From: Candidozyma auris
Lineage: Eukaryota; Ascomycota; Pichiomycetes; Serinales; Metschnikowiaceae
Length of the DNA stretch: 64,000 bases
Assembly: GCF_003013715.1 (NCBI RefSeq)
Contig: NC_072813.1
Location: 930,001 to 994,000, forward strand
Direction: 5' to 3'
The notes beneath the pieces are model-generated. The model did not search any database, was not told the origin of the DNA, and was given only the letters and a program-made list of their open reading frames with translations. Positions 51,947 through 64,000 of this stretch are shown one piece after another. The stretch's first letter is position 1. Each line of letters starts with the position of its first letter. The position numbers were made by a program, and so were the translations under genes.

Positions 51947-52495
51947 ATCTGGTGGATGTTAAAGAGGCGCGTTGGTTTCGAAAAGTGAAATAATCGAAGT
52001 GGTATTCAATATGTGCAGGAAAATTGACCTTCTTAAAGAGTAAAATTATTCGTGACAGTCGTTCATTAGAGATATTGGCAAAATTGCTTTTTGTGAGGCT
52101 AGATTGGGGACACTAGTACTAAGTTACCATCTTTAGCTTAGAGGATCATTGCATTGTGAAAGTTAAACTCATCAGCAAAATCCTCAAATACAGATAATGG
52201 CTTGAATTGGCAAGAACATAGATTTGATTCTTGAATTATTGCCTTGTTGTGCTAAGTTGTGCTAGAAATATCACATTTCGAATTCTTCAGAATAAATCTC
52301 TGATTCTTGATTTTTTAGTGGCCAAATAAATATTCATGAAATCAAAAACTCCTTTGAATGTGCGAAAAAACACACATTTTGCAGCCATGTCACAAATATG
52401 ACACCTTTATGGAATGTGTTGATACAGCGCTTTTCAAGATATAATCACTCATTCATGCATTCACAAGAGATGCGTTACTATACGTACTATGTAGC
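51947..52495. other. Intergenic region upstream of PHO85
   Basis: 549 bp, AT-rich, with a TTTTGCAGCCAT element at 52377-52388 and TGCGAAAA at 52361. It separates PHO85 from the TRM44 stop. No gene found. Confidence 0.55.
52377..52388 (+). promoter_or_regulatory. Recurrent intergenic element, variant lacking the first C
   Basis: TTTTGCAGCCAT, about 430 bp from the PHO85 start and 110 bp past the TRM44 stop. The TGCGAAAA half-site lies 16 bp away. Confidence 0.4.
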
Positions 52496-54157
52496 TCAGT
52501 GATTTTTAGGGCTTTTTTTCATTAATGCCATTGAGTTCTCTACCCAGCCTTCGGCACCACCTTCAGTGGCTAGAATATCAATAACTCTCATGTCAGTGAT
52601 GTCAGAGGGCTCATCTTCGAATGATTTTCTTTTGTTGATGCATATAATAGCAGCATTACGTGTGCTAGGTATTCTCAATATCTCTTTTTCAACATTCCAC
52701 CCCATTCTCAAGGCTAAATCCTCAACATGGTCCACCAACGCACCATATGTGGACACATTTTGTGGGGCTAGTTTGGCTTTAGTGACGGGATCGTATTGCA
52801 CTCTGGGATTGTATCTGATCTTTGCACCGCTAAGAGCATGAGAGCAGCAGGGTATCACCACAAATGGCAAATTGAACAATGGCATCCAGCATGTCAACTC
52901 ATCCGAATGATTTCCGATGAGAAATGTATTTGGTGGGAACTCTTCCATCGTACACACTTTTGATGACTCGAGAAGATTAGCAGAAGAATAGTATTTTATG
53001 AGCGGAATCAGCTTGGGATGAGCAGAATCAGCTTCAGGGACCTGAAATAGACGACCATTGTTTGTGATGTGTGGTGCCATTTTTGCCACGGCAGGATGTG
53101 GCTTTAGTAGAACGCTAGGGATGATGATTTTTTCGGAGAGGCATTTTTGAACATTTTGGGGGTATGTCTTCCAAGATTTTCGTGCTCTAGCATCGATACC
53201 TTCACCTTTGTATCCTTCCAGAATCAAGATATGAACAAGAAGCCCATTCCCGCACCCGAGGTCACGAAACTCAAAGTCACCGTCTGGATACCTTTCGTTC
53301 CAGAGCTCGATAAGAAATGCTGCTACAGCCAAATCTTCGAAGACATGTTTCTTTGGATCAGTACTCTCGCACCAATTAGCCACAAGCTCACTCAGGTACT
53401 TCTTCTTCAATGCGATATAACGATTTTGAAATGCCACACGAGGAACAACAAGATCATGTTTCACTCGTTTTTCGTACCCTAGCTTAGCTCCAAGTGAATG
53501 TTTAGCCGATGTCTGTAGTAGTCTTAATGCAATTCTGAAGGGTCTCTCTGTGGGATCCATGTCTCTCAAGCGCATGCTTTTAAAAGGCACATAGTGAATC
53601 AGAAGACTTCCTTCATGGTACAAGATGCCAACGGCTACAACAGGAGGTAGGTAGAAAGGTACTTCTTCAATGCTCTCGATGTGAGGAATATACACCACCA
53701 ATACTGTTTGTGACTGCTTACCTCGAAGAACTAAGCACGTTTGGTTAATAATGTGATCTTTATAGGGGTTCCTAGGTATCATGCGACGAATGACGTTGTA
53801 ATGATTATGGAGCTCAACTTTCAGTCCGTCAAAAGGGACTGATCGAAGCTTGACATCATTTAGGTCTCTTGCAAGTAGCTCCTGTGAGCCATTCTCGTCC
53901 GCTGGAAGAGTAGGAAGCTTCAAGTGAAATGTTTTCGTACAAAGAAGCTTTCCTCGGTCGTCATAATTGCTTTGTTCGAGAATATCAGCTCTCATAATGA
54001 CGGTCGAGTTGATATTGGGCTCTCTTATTAGGTTACTCATAGCAGTGTCGAAGTGTGGAGCCTCAAAATCAACAGGAACCTCATATATGGGAACCCAAGA
54101 GTCACCCAAAATCGACCGTTTTGACAAAATCGGCGATGGCTCTTCTTTGGGAGTCAT
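52496..54157 (-). CDS. TRM44: tRNA (uridine-44-2'-O)-methyltransferase
   Basis: 553 residues. Trm44 methylates the ribose of U44 in tRNA-Ser in the cytosol. Recognisable: DLGCGNGLLVHILILEGYKGEGIDARARKSW (S-adenosylmethionine-binding loop, about 298-330), NHSDELTCWMPLF and PCCSHALSGAK. The C-terminal GWNVEKEILRIPSTRN also fits. Tandem on the minus strand with PHO85 downstream and RMD5 upstream; a 126-bp gap follows RMD5. Confidence 0.92.
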   Translation of the reverse strand: MTPKEEPSPILSKRSILGDSWVPIYEVPVDFEAPHFDTAMSNLIREPNINSTVIMRADILEQSNYDDRGKLLCTKTFHLKLPTLPADENGSQELLARDLNDVKLRSVPFDGLKVELHNHYNVIRRMIPRNPYKDHIINQTCLVLRGKQSQTVLVVYIPHIESIEEVPFYLPPVVAVGILYHEGSLLIHYVPFKSMRLRDMDPTERPFRIALRLLQTSAKHSLGAKLGYEKRVKHDLVVPRVAFQNRYIALKKKYLSELVANWCESTDPKKHVFEDLAVAAFLIELWNERYPDGDFEFRDLGCGNGLLVHILILEGYKGEGIDARARKSWKTYPQNVQKCLSEKIIIPSVLLKPHPAVAKMAPHITNNGRLFQVPEADSAHPKLIPLIKYYSSANLLESSKVCTMEEFPPNTFLIGNHSDELTCWMPLFNLPFVVIPCCSHALSGAKIRYNPRVQYDPVTKAKLAPQNVSTYGALVDHVEDLALRMGWNVEKEILRIPSTRNAAIICINKRKSFEDEPSDITDMRVIDILATEGGAEGWVENSMALMKKSPKNH

Positions 54158-54283
54158 TGGTCGAGGGAAAATTGATGGAGCTAAAGCATGGCTGCAACTA
54201 TATTTTTCGCGATGCTCTACTGAGGCGACATACGCAAGCTACGATGCGGTCACAGGGAATTTCGTGATATGTTTCGTGACTAA

Positions 54284-56399
<2,116 letters not shown>

Positions 56400-56705
56400 T
56401 CATATATCCAAGTAGTCTGCCTTAACAAGTAGCTCGAGGGCCAAGTGGGTGGGGATCTTGAATTCGGGGATTTCACCCGTGTCTTCCTGATCTTTGTACT
56501 TGTAGTGGTAATGCAAGTAGTTCACAACCACATCTAGGATCTCGCCGTCCATGTCCAAATTGATCTTGCCAGTTTGCCCTTCCTCGAACTCCTCCATGTT
56601 TCGAAGCACTGAAGATATCAGCGCCACGTCTTTCATCAACACAAACTTGTGATTATCAGCAGACACTAGCGTTATATAGCTTGTCGAGTCATTTGCTTCC
56701 GCCAT
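56400..56705 (-). CDS. ELC1: Elongin C (Elc1)
   Basis: 101 residues, a Skp1/BTB-fold protein. It joins Elongin A/Cul3-type ligases, including the one that degrades stalled RNA polymerase II, and other Ubl complexes. Blocks: SYITLVSADNHKFVLMKDVALISSVLRNM, INLDMDGEILDVVVNYLHYHYKYKD and EIPEFKIPTHLALELLVKADYLDI. The frame continues to 56810 with unlike sequence; the ATG at 56703-56705 gives the standard length. Between RMD5 and VPS16. Confidence 0.93.
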   Translation of the reverse strand: MAEANDSTSYITLVSADNHKFVLMKDVALISSVLRNMEEFEEGQTGKINLDMDGEILDVVVNYLHYHYKYKDQEDTGEIPEFKIPTHLALELLVKADYLDI

Positions 56706-57657
56706 GATGAAATTGAGGTCTATTAAGAAGTGTTGATTGTTTCGATGGTCTTCAATCTGAAGCGCGCTGAGCAATGACTTTACCCATTTACGCGGGTTTA
56801 GTCCGTCCACTAAAAGTAGTGATCTAAGGTTCTGTCAAAAAGTTTCTGCGGCGTCGGCTAGCGAAACGACAAGTACCAACTTGAAGCTTTTGAGCCGCAA
56901 AAATGTTTTGACGATTGCTTGGCCCTAGATATGGCGGTGGTTAGCACTCACCTACTTGAGGGCCCATCGTAAGCCGTCAAAGGGTTCAAATGTTCTAATT
57001 GTTCAGAACTACGTATGATCAACTTACCTTCAGAAGCCAATACAAGTCAATTGTAATCAAATGACGTGATCTGCTCATTGCCTGACGAACATCTGTTGTG
57101 AAGTTGGATGTACCTTTGACAGCCTCTGTAAAACCTCTTGAGTTGTCTACCCACTTCGTTGAAGCACTTTACTGCTGTAATCCAAAGATCCAAGTCAACC
57201 AAAATAAGAAGTAGCAAATCCAACTTACTCCTTCTCCGGTCAATCTTGGGAGCAGACAATCTTGCTAATCAAAGATTCAAAGTTTTGTTCTCTTAGGTAG
57301 TCTAGGAGAACTCTAGAGTTCGTCTGTTCAGCGCAGGATAACAAAACTAAAAGAAGTCTTCATTGCTGTGTCGTGGCCTACGTTTCTTTCTTCAGAAATG
57401 ATGGCTAGAATGATATAGTCTGTAAGGAGCTTCATGAACAGCTGCAACTCTGATGGCCAGATGTGAATCTAAAAGAATGCTGGTAAAAGGTTTATTCAAC
57501 ACTAGAAACAGTCTTGTTCATGTCTCTCGCTGTTGGGATGAGGGAGCTACGTCTGGCAGATTCATATAATTTCGCGTGGTGATACCTGCGATCATAGTAC
57601 ATAAACTACTCAGGCTGCACTCTTATCGATCAAATCTCACAACAACTGCCAAACCAT
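56706..57657. other. Divergent promoter region ELC1/VPS16
   Basis: 952 bp with short random ORFs. No recurrent element, E-box or RNA gene was found. Confidence 0.5.
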
Positions 57658-60447
57658 ATGTTGTCGAGCCCAAGCCTCTCGTGGCAGAAGCTTCATGATG
57701 TCTATTACAGTATACGAACATGTTATGACCCGTTGAACTGGCCAATTGAAAATCTCCATGCAAACTACCGTGTGGCGGTATCGACCCACACAACGCTAAT
57801 AGCACTAGCAGCTCGATCTGCTCAGTACCCCAATGTGATTGACGTTTACTCATTAAGCGGTAACAAGATATGGTCCGTCATCTTCAATTCCACCCCACAA
57901 GAACACATAATTGATTTTGCCTTCCGAGACGAGGACCTTGTGGTTGTTCTCAGTAGCGGCAAGTATAGATTATACACAGACTTCGAGGGCACTTTCAATG
58001 AGTATAGCTATACGGATAATCTTTCTAAGTTGAATAATCAGCATGACCAGAAGGGCCAGAAATATGTGATCACTAATCTCGAGAACAACGAGACAGAGGA
58101 GATATTTGACGCTCTAGAGGCCCAAGTGTGGGGTCAATTACTTGTCCTTCGGCACAGAAATAGGATTATATTTTCAGAATTGACCACGTTCCAGAACTAT
58201 GACCTTTTATTGGACCACATGGACTTGGCAGAAGTCAATGGCATCACTTTTCTCTCCACAAAAGACCTGAAAACAGATTTTTTGTTGAGTTATGCCAAGA
58301 CAATATACACCGTGAAGCTTGACTTCCTCGCTTCCACCTCGGAGTTCATTGACCAAAAGCTCACCGATGGACCTTTCACGAAGGTCTCCGCGTCTCCCAG
58401 CGGATCACTAATATCGATATTCAATGAGAAAAGCTCCAAAATTTACGTTGTCAGAAAACTCTTTGACAAAGTCTTGCTCGAGTTTGATACATCCAACGAA
58501 TCTAGTGCACCCTTCATGATCGAATGGGCCGGTAACGACGCAATAATTTTGTCCTTGCGGGACGAAATAAAACTCATAGGACCCAACCAGATATCCATCT
58601 CATTTTTCTACGATATAGTGGATCAAGAAGAGTTCGACCTAAATCGACTTCCGAAGGAGACTCCAGACTCAAACATCTCATTCACAATTCCAATAATTAA
58701 GACCGAGCCGGATGGATTGAGAATAATTACCTCCAAGAAGGTGGAATTTCTTTCTCGTGTCCCACAATCGTCTATAAACATCCATCTGGTGGGCTCGTCA
58801 CATCCATCCTTGATTCTCCTTGATTGTGTTAGCAAATTGAGAGATCATTCTTCCAAAGCGGACACAAATATCTCATTCTTGAAAAGCGAGAATACGCTCA
58901 GAGAGGCAATGTCTGGCTGTTTGGATGCCGTTTTACACGAGTTTGATGTCCAATGGCAAAAGGCGATTTTGAAGGCAGTGTCCTTTGGAAAGATTTATGA
59001 TAATGATTACTATAATGCGGATGAGTACCTAAAGGTGGTAAATATTGTGAAGGTATTGAATCAACTTCGATATCCAGAGTTTGGTCTTTTCCTTACGCAT
59101 CGAGTCGTGGAGCACATTGGTTGGGAAACGGTCATCAAGATGCTCTTGAGAAGACAGGCACATTTCTTGGCCTTGAAAGTCATCTCGTTGCTTCGCTTGA
59201 GTGACCTCACTGACCTAGTGTACTCGCATTGGTGCTGTTGCAAAATAAAGAAGGAACGATCCATGTCCGACTATGAACTCTTCAGGATTATTGCCAAAAA
59301 ACTAATTTCATATGAAAAACAAAAGCCAGGTAATACCAAAAGGAACCATATATCAGTACTAGAGATATCCAATGTCGCTTATCAGGAGGGCAGACTCGAT
59401 TTATGCAAACTACTTATCACACTTGAGCCAACCATGTTAGCAAAATTGAAAGAGTATTTGATGATTGAAGAGATTGAGCTAGCACTTGTGAAAACTTTTC
59501 AGGCAGGTGACCTTGATTTGTGTCGCCTTCTTTTATTGCATTTTCAGGATAGCCTTCCCAAATTGCAGCTTTTCAAGTTATTGAACCAAAATGAGCAAAG
59601 CGGTTTGCTTCGAGACACTTCTGCTAGACAACTTCTAAACGACGAAGATATCAAGATTATACTTCAAGATAATCTATTTATCGGTGGAGATCTCATTGGA
59701 AACTTTTGGGTTCAAAATATGGCAAAACATAATGCTAGCATGTTGGACTCGTACTATAAGCATGAGAGTAAGTCTTTGGAGAGAAGCATTGCTAAAGTAA
59801 AGAAATTTTTGACGCAGGAAAAAGATGTCGAAAATATCAACTATGAAGAAGTGTACCAGGTACACAAACAAAAACTTCATACACTTCTTAGCCACCAGAA
59901 ATACTCGACAATTGTGCAGAAAGAGCTAGGGGTTCTCGAACTTAAAAAAAAATTGTCTGAAATGTATCAAACATCTTTTTTTGGAGAGAAATCGCTTACT
60001 GATGTGCTCGTCAAGCTTATTAAAATGCATCAAATAAAGATTGCAAACAAGGTGATAAAGGAGCACAAGGTTCCCCAGGAAAAGCTTTGGTATTTGGTAC
60101 TCGAACTCTACTGCAGAATGAATGAGTTTGAGCGTCTTCATAAGTTCATCACTGGAAGTAACAGTGGCCTGAAGCTAAAGTCACCCATCGGTATGGCTGT
60201 CATCGCCGAAACCTGTATAACATATGGTGCTCCAAAAGCATATGTGCTGGTCTACATCAATGCAATCACCGATGCACCATATGGAAAAATTGTTGAACTT
60301 TATTTGCAAATTGGCGAATTCAGTGAGGCTGCTGAGGTAGCCTTCAACAACAAAGACAGTGCAAGCTTGCAAGCGATATTAAAAAGAGCTCGTGGGTTGG
60401 ATAATTCAACTATTGATGAAATCAAGAGCTACATATCGCGCCTCTGA
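57658..60447 (+). CDS. VPS16: Vps16, core subunit of HOPS and CORVET
   Basis: 929 residues, longer than S. cerevisiae Vps16 (about 800). Vps16 is part of the class C core that tethers membranes at endosomes and the vacuole before fusion. The N-terminus LSWQKLHDVYYSIRTCYDPLNWP is typical. A beta-propeller covers about 20-400, then an alpha-solenoid that ends in SEAAEVAFNNKD and LQAILKRARGLD, the family's closing helices. ATG at 57658 is the first in frame. Confidence 0.9.
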   Translation: MLSSPSLSWQKLHDVYYSIRTCYDPLNWPIENLHANYRVAVSTHTTLIALAARSAQYPNVIDVYSLSGNKIWSVIFNSTPQEHIIDFAFRDEDLVVVLSSGKYRLYTDFEGTFNEYSYTDNLSKLNNQHDQKGQKYVITNLENNETEEIFDALEAQVWGQLLVLRHRNRIIFSELTTFQNYDLLLDHMDLAEVNGITFLSTKDLKTDFLLSYAKTIYTVKLDFLASTSEFIDQKLTDGPFTKVSASPSGSLISIFNEKSSKIYVVRKLFDKVLLEFDTSNESSAPFMIEWAGNDAIILSLRDEIKLIGPNQISISFFYDIVDQEEFDLNRLPKETPDSNISFTIPIIKTEPDGLRIITSKKVEFLSRVPQSSINIHLVGSSHPSLILLDCVSKLRDHSSKADTNISFLKSENTLREAMSGCLDAVLHEFDVQWQKAILKAVSFGKIYDNDYYNADEYLKVVNIVKVLNQLRYPEFGLFLTHRVVEHIGWETVIKMLLRRQAHFLALKVISLLRLSDLTDLVYSHWCCCKIKKERSMSDYELFRIIAKKLISYEKQKPGNTKRNHISVLEISNVAYQEGRLDLCKLLITLEPTMLAKLKEYLMIEEIELALVKTFQAGDLDLCRLLLLHFQDSLPKLQLFKLLNQNEQSGLLRDTSARQLLNDEDIKIILQDNLFIGGDLIGNFWVQNMAKHNASMLDSYYKHESKSLERSIAKVKKFLTQEKDVENINYEEVYQVHKQKLHTLLSHQKYSTIVQKELGVLELKKKLSEMYQTSFFGEKSLTDVLVKLIKMHQIKIANKVIKEHKVPQEKLWYLVLELYCRMNEFERLHKFITGSNSGLKLKSPIGMAVIAETCITYGAPKAYVLVYINAITDAPYGKIVELYLQIGEFSEAAEVAFNNKDSASLQAILKRARGLDNSTIDEIKSYISRL

Positions 60448-60469
60448 ATCCGTATTCTTATACCCAAAT

Positions 60470-61789
60470 TTAGTTATCGTAAAATCTACCGTTTCTAACC
60501 TTTCCTGACTTCATACCTTCCTCACCTGTAAGCCACCCAGGAACAGTTCTGGGGTCGATCACAGCACTATCTTCCCGATAAGCCATAGATGCTAGTTCGT
60601 GCAACCCACCAAACACGTCGTTCCCAATGAATTTGACCTTGATCTGTGACAACTCGTCATCATCCTCTGCTACCTTTTCCTGTAATTCATATTCAACAAA
60701 TCGAACAGGGGCAACAGATGAGAAGTCAGCAGCTTGAGAATCACCATTTTCAAGCTTTAACTTTTTTAGTGGTCTAAAATCATCGAATAATCTCTCTGAT
60801 TTCACTTTTCCATCCGCCGCTCCCTTGTACCGTATGTTGGCGAGCTTCATAATACGATCTTTATGAGACACAGCTCGTTCTTCCTTCGATCTGTCGTTCA
60901 ATTGTTTTGAGATGCTAGCTAGCGGCGAGCAGTCAACCGTGTTATCTGCATAAGGTGTCCAGGCACCCAAGCTACTCGAGAAACGGGAGCAGCCTTTTAA
61001 GATATGTATCGATTCAAGCGAACGCACAGCTTTCTGATTTTCAGGTGTTACCAAACGATGTTGATTGCGACGATTATGCGATAGACAGTTTTCAACAACA
61101 TTGAGAATGATTTGAGAGACGAGATCGGTGCCAGGCGAGTGAATGAGATGCGGTGAGTTTAAAGGAAATGCTAAAAAGTAAGCCTTGTGTGAGGTGATAT
61201 GCGGTTGATCTGCTCTTGGACGGCCCCTGCCGCGTTTGAGATGTGGGATGAGATCAAAAACTTGCACTCTGACTAAAATGAGAGGCATGTTAGGATGCTT
61301 GCAGACGTAAATATAGGACATGAAAACCTTACTCAATTCAGCAGCCAACGAGTTCAAAAATATAGACGGATCCAAGTTTAGAGGCACATCACTATTTTCG
61401 ACATCTTTGACTGTTGACAGGTTCCATAAGAAGGCACTAGGGCTGTCCACTATTAGCTGACAGTCGATCTGAGCCAATTGTAGCAAATTCAATCCGTGAT
61501 TCCAGTACTCATACAAGATCTTATCCACGATCTTTGACTTCTTCCACTTCTTCTCGTTTTCTTTCATTTCTCGAGCATCTTGCCGTGCCATCCGATTCAA
61601 TTCAGTCTGGCTACTCAAGGCATTCTCCTTATCTAATTGCGGTTGAGTATTCTTGAGGCGAGGCCATAGCAGAATTAGCGCAATGAGACTTTGCTTTTGT
61701 AGACGCCCAAGCACAGAATTGAGAATGTCTTTAGACAAGAGTGGAATATAAGTGTTCGGTAGAACGTTTCTGTGCTTTCCTTTCGTCAT
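60470..61789 (-). CDS. CHL4: Kinetochore protein Chl4 (CENP-N)
   Basis: 439 residues. Chl4 with Iml3 forms an inner-kinetochore pair of the CCAN that reads centromeric chromatin. Shared blocks: VDKILYEYWNHGLNLLQLAQIDCQLI, YIYVCKHPNMPLILVRVQVFDL, AYFLAFPLNSPHLIHS, SSSLGAWTPYADNTVDCSPL and the C-terminal IKVKFIGNDVFGGLHELA with VPGWLTGEEG. Convergent with VPS16 across 22 bp. A GRGRPR stretch resembling an AT-hook lies near residue 191. Confidence 0.9.
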   Translation of the reverse strand: MTKGKHRNVLPNTYIPLLSKDILNSVLGRLQKQSLIALILLWPRLKNTQPQLDKENALSSQTELNRMARQDAREMKENEKKWKKSKIVDKILYEYWNHGLNLLQLAQIDCQLIVDSPSAFLWNLSTVKDVENSDVPLNLDPSIFLNSLAAELSKVFMSYIYVCKHPNMPLILVRVQVFDLIPHLKRGRGRPRADQPHITSHKAYFLAFPLNSPHLIHSPGTDLVSQIILNVVENCLSHNRRNQHRLVTPENQKAVRSLESIHILKGCSRFSSSLGAWTPYADNTVDCSPLASISKQLNDRSKEERAVSHKDRIMKLANIRYKGAADGKVKSERLFDDFRPLKKLKLENGDSQAADFSSVAPVRFVEYELQEKVAEDDDELSQIKVKFIGNDVFGGLHELASMAYREDSAVIDPRTVPGWLTGEEGMKSGKVRNGRFYDN

Positions 61790-62498
61790 GACCAGAGACT
61801 TGAGTGCCGTGAACTAATCCATGTTTATGTTTATGTTACAAGTTTGCACCAGTGCACCAGTAGTAAGGAAGAAACAAGTAGTCAAATATACAAAGAAGGA
61901 GACTTAAGTGTATTTCAGCTGGGTAACTGGAACATAGTGAGTCTATCAAAAAGGGGAGACTTGACTGTGTGGAGGTTGAATACCTTATAACTGTGTTTAT
62001 TATGCTGACAAGCAAGAAATATTAGTTGGCAAGGATATGCTACTACATTCTGCGGTGATTTTTTTTACAGTAATGGTTTAATGTTTACGGCAGGCAAAGT
62101 TTGATGTAACACATCAAAGTTTTAATGAAGAAACTGAGAATTATATTCTTCAAGTTTTTACTGGATAATCTTTTAGTCTTGGCGATTAAGTGTCTGATCC
62201 GTATCGCTGAGCTTCTGGAGCGCAGCAGCGTTTTTCGCAGCCAACTGGTGCTTTTACATATGTAAGGATATGCCTACTTTTTAGAGTACATGAGATGTCA
62301 TTTTCCCTCGTCTCAAGGAATCCAATTAGGTAGTTTTCAGAAAATACAAGCGGTATCTCAAGAATTTGCCTTTGAAAGCCCACTAAGTTGTGTAAAACTC
62401 AAGAGTGCCTATGAGCCTTACATAGAGGGTGCAGTCGGGATGGATTTTTTCGAGATGCTCATCTCAGTTGGACTTTTGAGCGAGTTTCCTTTACAATC
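61790..62498. other. Divergent promoter region CHL4/NOP4
   Basis: 709 bp between divergent starts, with one exact recurrent element (62232), short chance ORFs and a poly-T run near 62060. No RNA gene. Confidence 0.55.
62232..62243 (+). promoter_or_regulatory. Recurrent intergenic element, copy 11
   Basis: TTTTCGCAGCCA, 256 bp before NOP4 and pointing toward it. Confidence 0.5.
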
Positions 62499-64000
62499 AT
62501 GACTGAACCGTTGGAGGATACCACGGTCAGAAGCGAAGAGAATGATGACCATTTGGACAAGAAAACGCTTTTTGTGAGAGCAATTCCAAAAGAAGCCACT
62601 TCTGAAGACGTTTCCGAGTACTTCTCGCAATTTGTGCCTGTAAAGCACGCGGTAGTGGTCACAGATGATGAGAAACAATCAAGAGGATTTGGATTTGTCT
62701 CTTTCACGATGGAGGATGATACCTTGACTGCATTAGTCGAATCTAAGAAAGTGAAATTTCGTGATAGATTCCTCAGGGTGGATATTGCTAAGAGAAGAGA
62801 CAGAAAGGGTAAAGAAGGCGCTGAGCCTCGGCAGAAAGAGGACCATGCACTTCTAGTGGAAAAAAGGAAGGCTCGTTTAATTATAAGGAATTTGCCTTGG
62901 TCATGCAAGAGCGCAGAAACGCTCAAGAAACTATTCCTGAAGTATGGTGCTGTGCACGATGCATACATTCCTATGAAGAAGGGCGGATTGATGAAAGGGT
63001 TTGCCTTCGTAGTGATGAAGAAAAAAGCTGCCGCTGAAAGAGCGGTCAAGGAATCTGTTGGATTAAAAATCGACGGGAGGGAGGTTGCTGTCGACTTGGC
63101 CCTTGAGAAGTCCAAGTGGGAGCAAGTTCGTGAAGCCGAGGAGGATATGAAGAGTACGGGTAGAGAAAGAGAAAGTGGAAACGAGATAATCAAGGAAGAG
63201 GACGACACAGAAATAAAAGAAGAGGAAAATTCTGAGGTCGATTCGGAATCCGGCGATGACGATGAAGAATTTGACGAACTCAATGGTGACAAAGTCAAGG
63301 AAGAGGACGAGGACATGGTTGAGGATGAAGAAGAAGAGGAGGAGGATGAAGATAAAGAAAAGCAAAACAAGCAAGAAGCTTTCTCAATCTTTGTCAGAAA
63401 CATCCCTTACGACGCCGACAAGGATTCTTTAAAGACTCATTTCAGTCAGTTTGGTCCCGTTAAGTACGCTTTACCTGTCATTGACAAGGTTACTGGCCTC
63501 GCAAAAGGATCTGCTTTTGTTGCTTTCAAAACGGAGGAGGGGTACACCTCCTGTCTTCTGAACGCTCCATCAGTTTCCACAACCTCCATGTTGATTTCAG
63601 ATGACGTTCTGCCGAAATACGTTTACCAGGGTCGTATTCTTTCAATTGTCTCCACAGTTGATAGAAGCTCAGCAAGTAAGCTCGCAGAGAGAAACCTGCT
63701 TAAACGTAAAGAGTTGTACGGAAAAGAGGTCGGCGATAAGGATCGCAGAAACTTGTTTTTGCTTAATGAAGGTCGTATCACACAACACTCGAAGTTGGCT
63801 GAAATTATATCCAAAACAGACATGGAGGTGAGAGAGAAGTCATACAAGTTGCGTGTGCAGCAGCTCAATAAGAACCCCACGTTGCACTTATCTCTCACAA
63901 GATTAGCAATCAGGAATCTTCCGAGAGCCATGACTTCCAAGGCCTTGAAGGCTTTGGGTCGTAAAGCTGTTGTCCAGTTTGCGACCGAGGTTAAGGACGG
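62499..64000 (+). CDS. NOP4: Nop4/RBM28-type nucleolar RNA-binding protein, 3' end cut by window
   Basis: 500 codons are present without a stop; the rest is beyond the edge. Nop4 has four RRMs and works in early 60S ribosome assembly. RRM1 (about 26-100, KTLFVRAIPKEAT and GFGFVSF), RRM2 (about 128-203, ARLIIRNLPWSC and KGFAFVVM), then a highly acidic linker (about 220-288), RRM3 (about 292-370, FSIFVRNIPYDA and GSAFVAF) and the start of RRM4 (about 467, TRLAIRNLPRAM). The last segment, SKALKALGRKAVVQFATEVK, is characteristic of the family. The ATG at 62499 is the only start that fits RRM1. Confidence 0.92.
   Translation, partial: MTEPLEDTTVRSEENDDHLDKKTLFVRAIPKEATSEDVSEYFSQFVPVKHAVVVTDDEKQSRGFGFVSFTMEDDTLTALVESKKVKFRDRFLRVDIAKRRDRKGKEGAEPRQKEDHALLVEKRKARLIIRNLPWSCKSAETLKKLFLKYGAVHDAYIPMKKGGLMKGFAFVVMKKKAAAERAVKESVGLKIDGREVAVDLALEKSKWEQVREAEEDMKSTGRERESGNEIIKEEDDTEIKEEENSEVDSESGDDDEEFDELNGDKVKEEDEDMVEDEEEEEEDEDKEKQNKQEAFSIFVRNIPYDADKDSLKTHFSQFGPVKYALPVIDKVTGLAKGSAFVAFKTEEGYTSCLLNAPSVSTTSMLISDDVLPKYVYQGRILSIVSTVDRSSASKLAERNLLKRKELYGKEVGDKDRRNLFLLNEGRITQHSKLAEIISKTDMEVREKSYKLRVQQLNKNPTLHLSLTRLAIRNLPRAMTSKALKALGRKAVVQFATEVKD

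Overview
The window is nuclear DNA of an ascomycete yeast. Genes are close together and mostly intronless, on both strands. The products are plainly yeast ones: Vps13, Atg1, septin Cdc3, Pho85, Vps16, Chl4, Rpn4, a divergent histone H3/H4 pair. At least four in-frame CTG codons sit where, as I recall the families, orthologues carry Ser or another small polar residue (ATG1 at 13595 and 13655, CDC3 at 24056, ACS2 at 33499). That points to the CTG-Ser clade (Candida/Clavispora/Debaryomyces group). Gene types and moderate GC would suit Metschnikowiaceae such as Clavispora, but I cannot fix the species. Proteins read with the standard code will have Leu where this cell probably inserts Ser.

Layout. 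1-16.1 kb: an unidentified ORF end, mitochondrial FMT1 overlapping the end of giant convergent VPS13, then autophagy kinase ATG1. 16.5-27.2 kb: a Snf1-activating kinase (SAK1-like), RPN13 with a DEUBAD domain restored by an intron, a CinA-like protein, septin CDC3 (intron), POM33, and a Rho-type GTPase with a changed switch II. 27.9-36.4 kb: tRNA-Lys(CUU) with intron, an SSA-type HSP70, ACS2, GPI18 and a DUF3445 protein. 36.4-44.1 kb: histones H3 and H4, a GIG1-like DUF3605 protein, a GPM2-like phosphoglycerate mutase, and RPN4. 44.2-50.6 kb: a PQ-loop membrane protein, a 2.5 kb gap, ICL1 and an F-box-like protein. 50.9-64 kb: PHO85 (intron), TRM44, RMD5, ELC1, VPS16, CHL4 and the 5' part of NOP4, cut by the window edge.

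Shared themes are protein turnover (RPN13, RPN4, RMD5, ELC1, HSP70, ATG1), nutrient and carbon response (SAK1, PHO85, ACS2, ICL1, RMD5, GIG1) and membrane traffic (VPS13, VPS16, ANY1-like). I see no operon-like functional cluster and no mobile element.

The most unusual signal is non-coding. A 14-bp element, TTTTCGCAGCCATT, or its 11-bp core recurs in upstream intergenic regions across the window, far above chance, mostly in one orientation. It matches no yeast factor site I can name. The three mRNA introns share a compact design: 51-55 nt, with the branch sequence 3-4 nt before the AG. In RPN13 the intron's 5' splice site contains the stop codon that would yield a Pru-only protein if the intron is kept.
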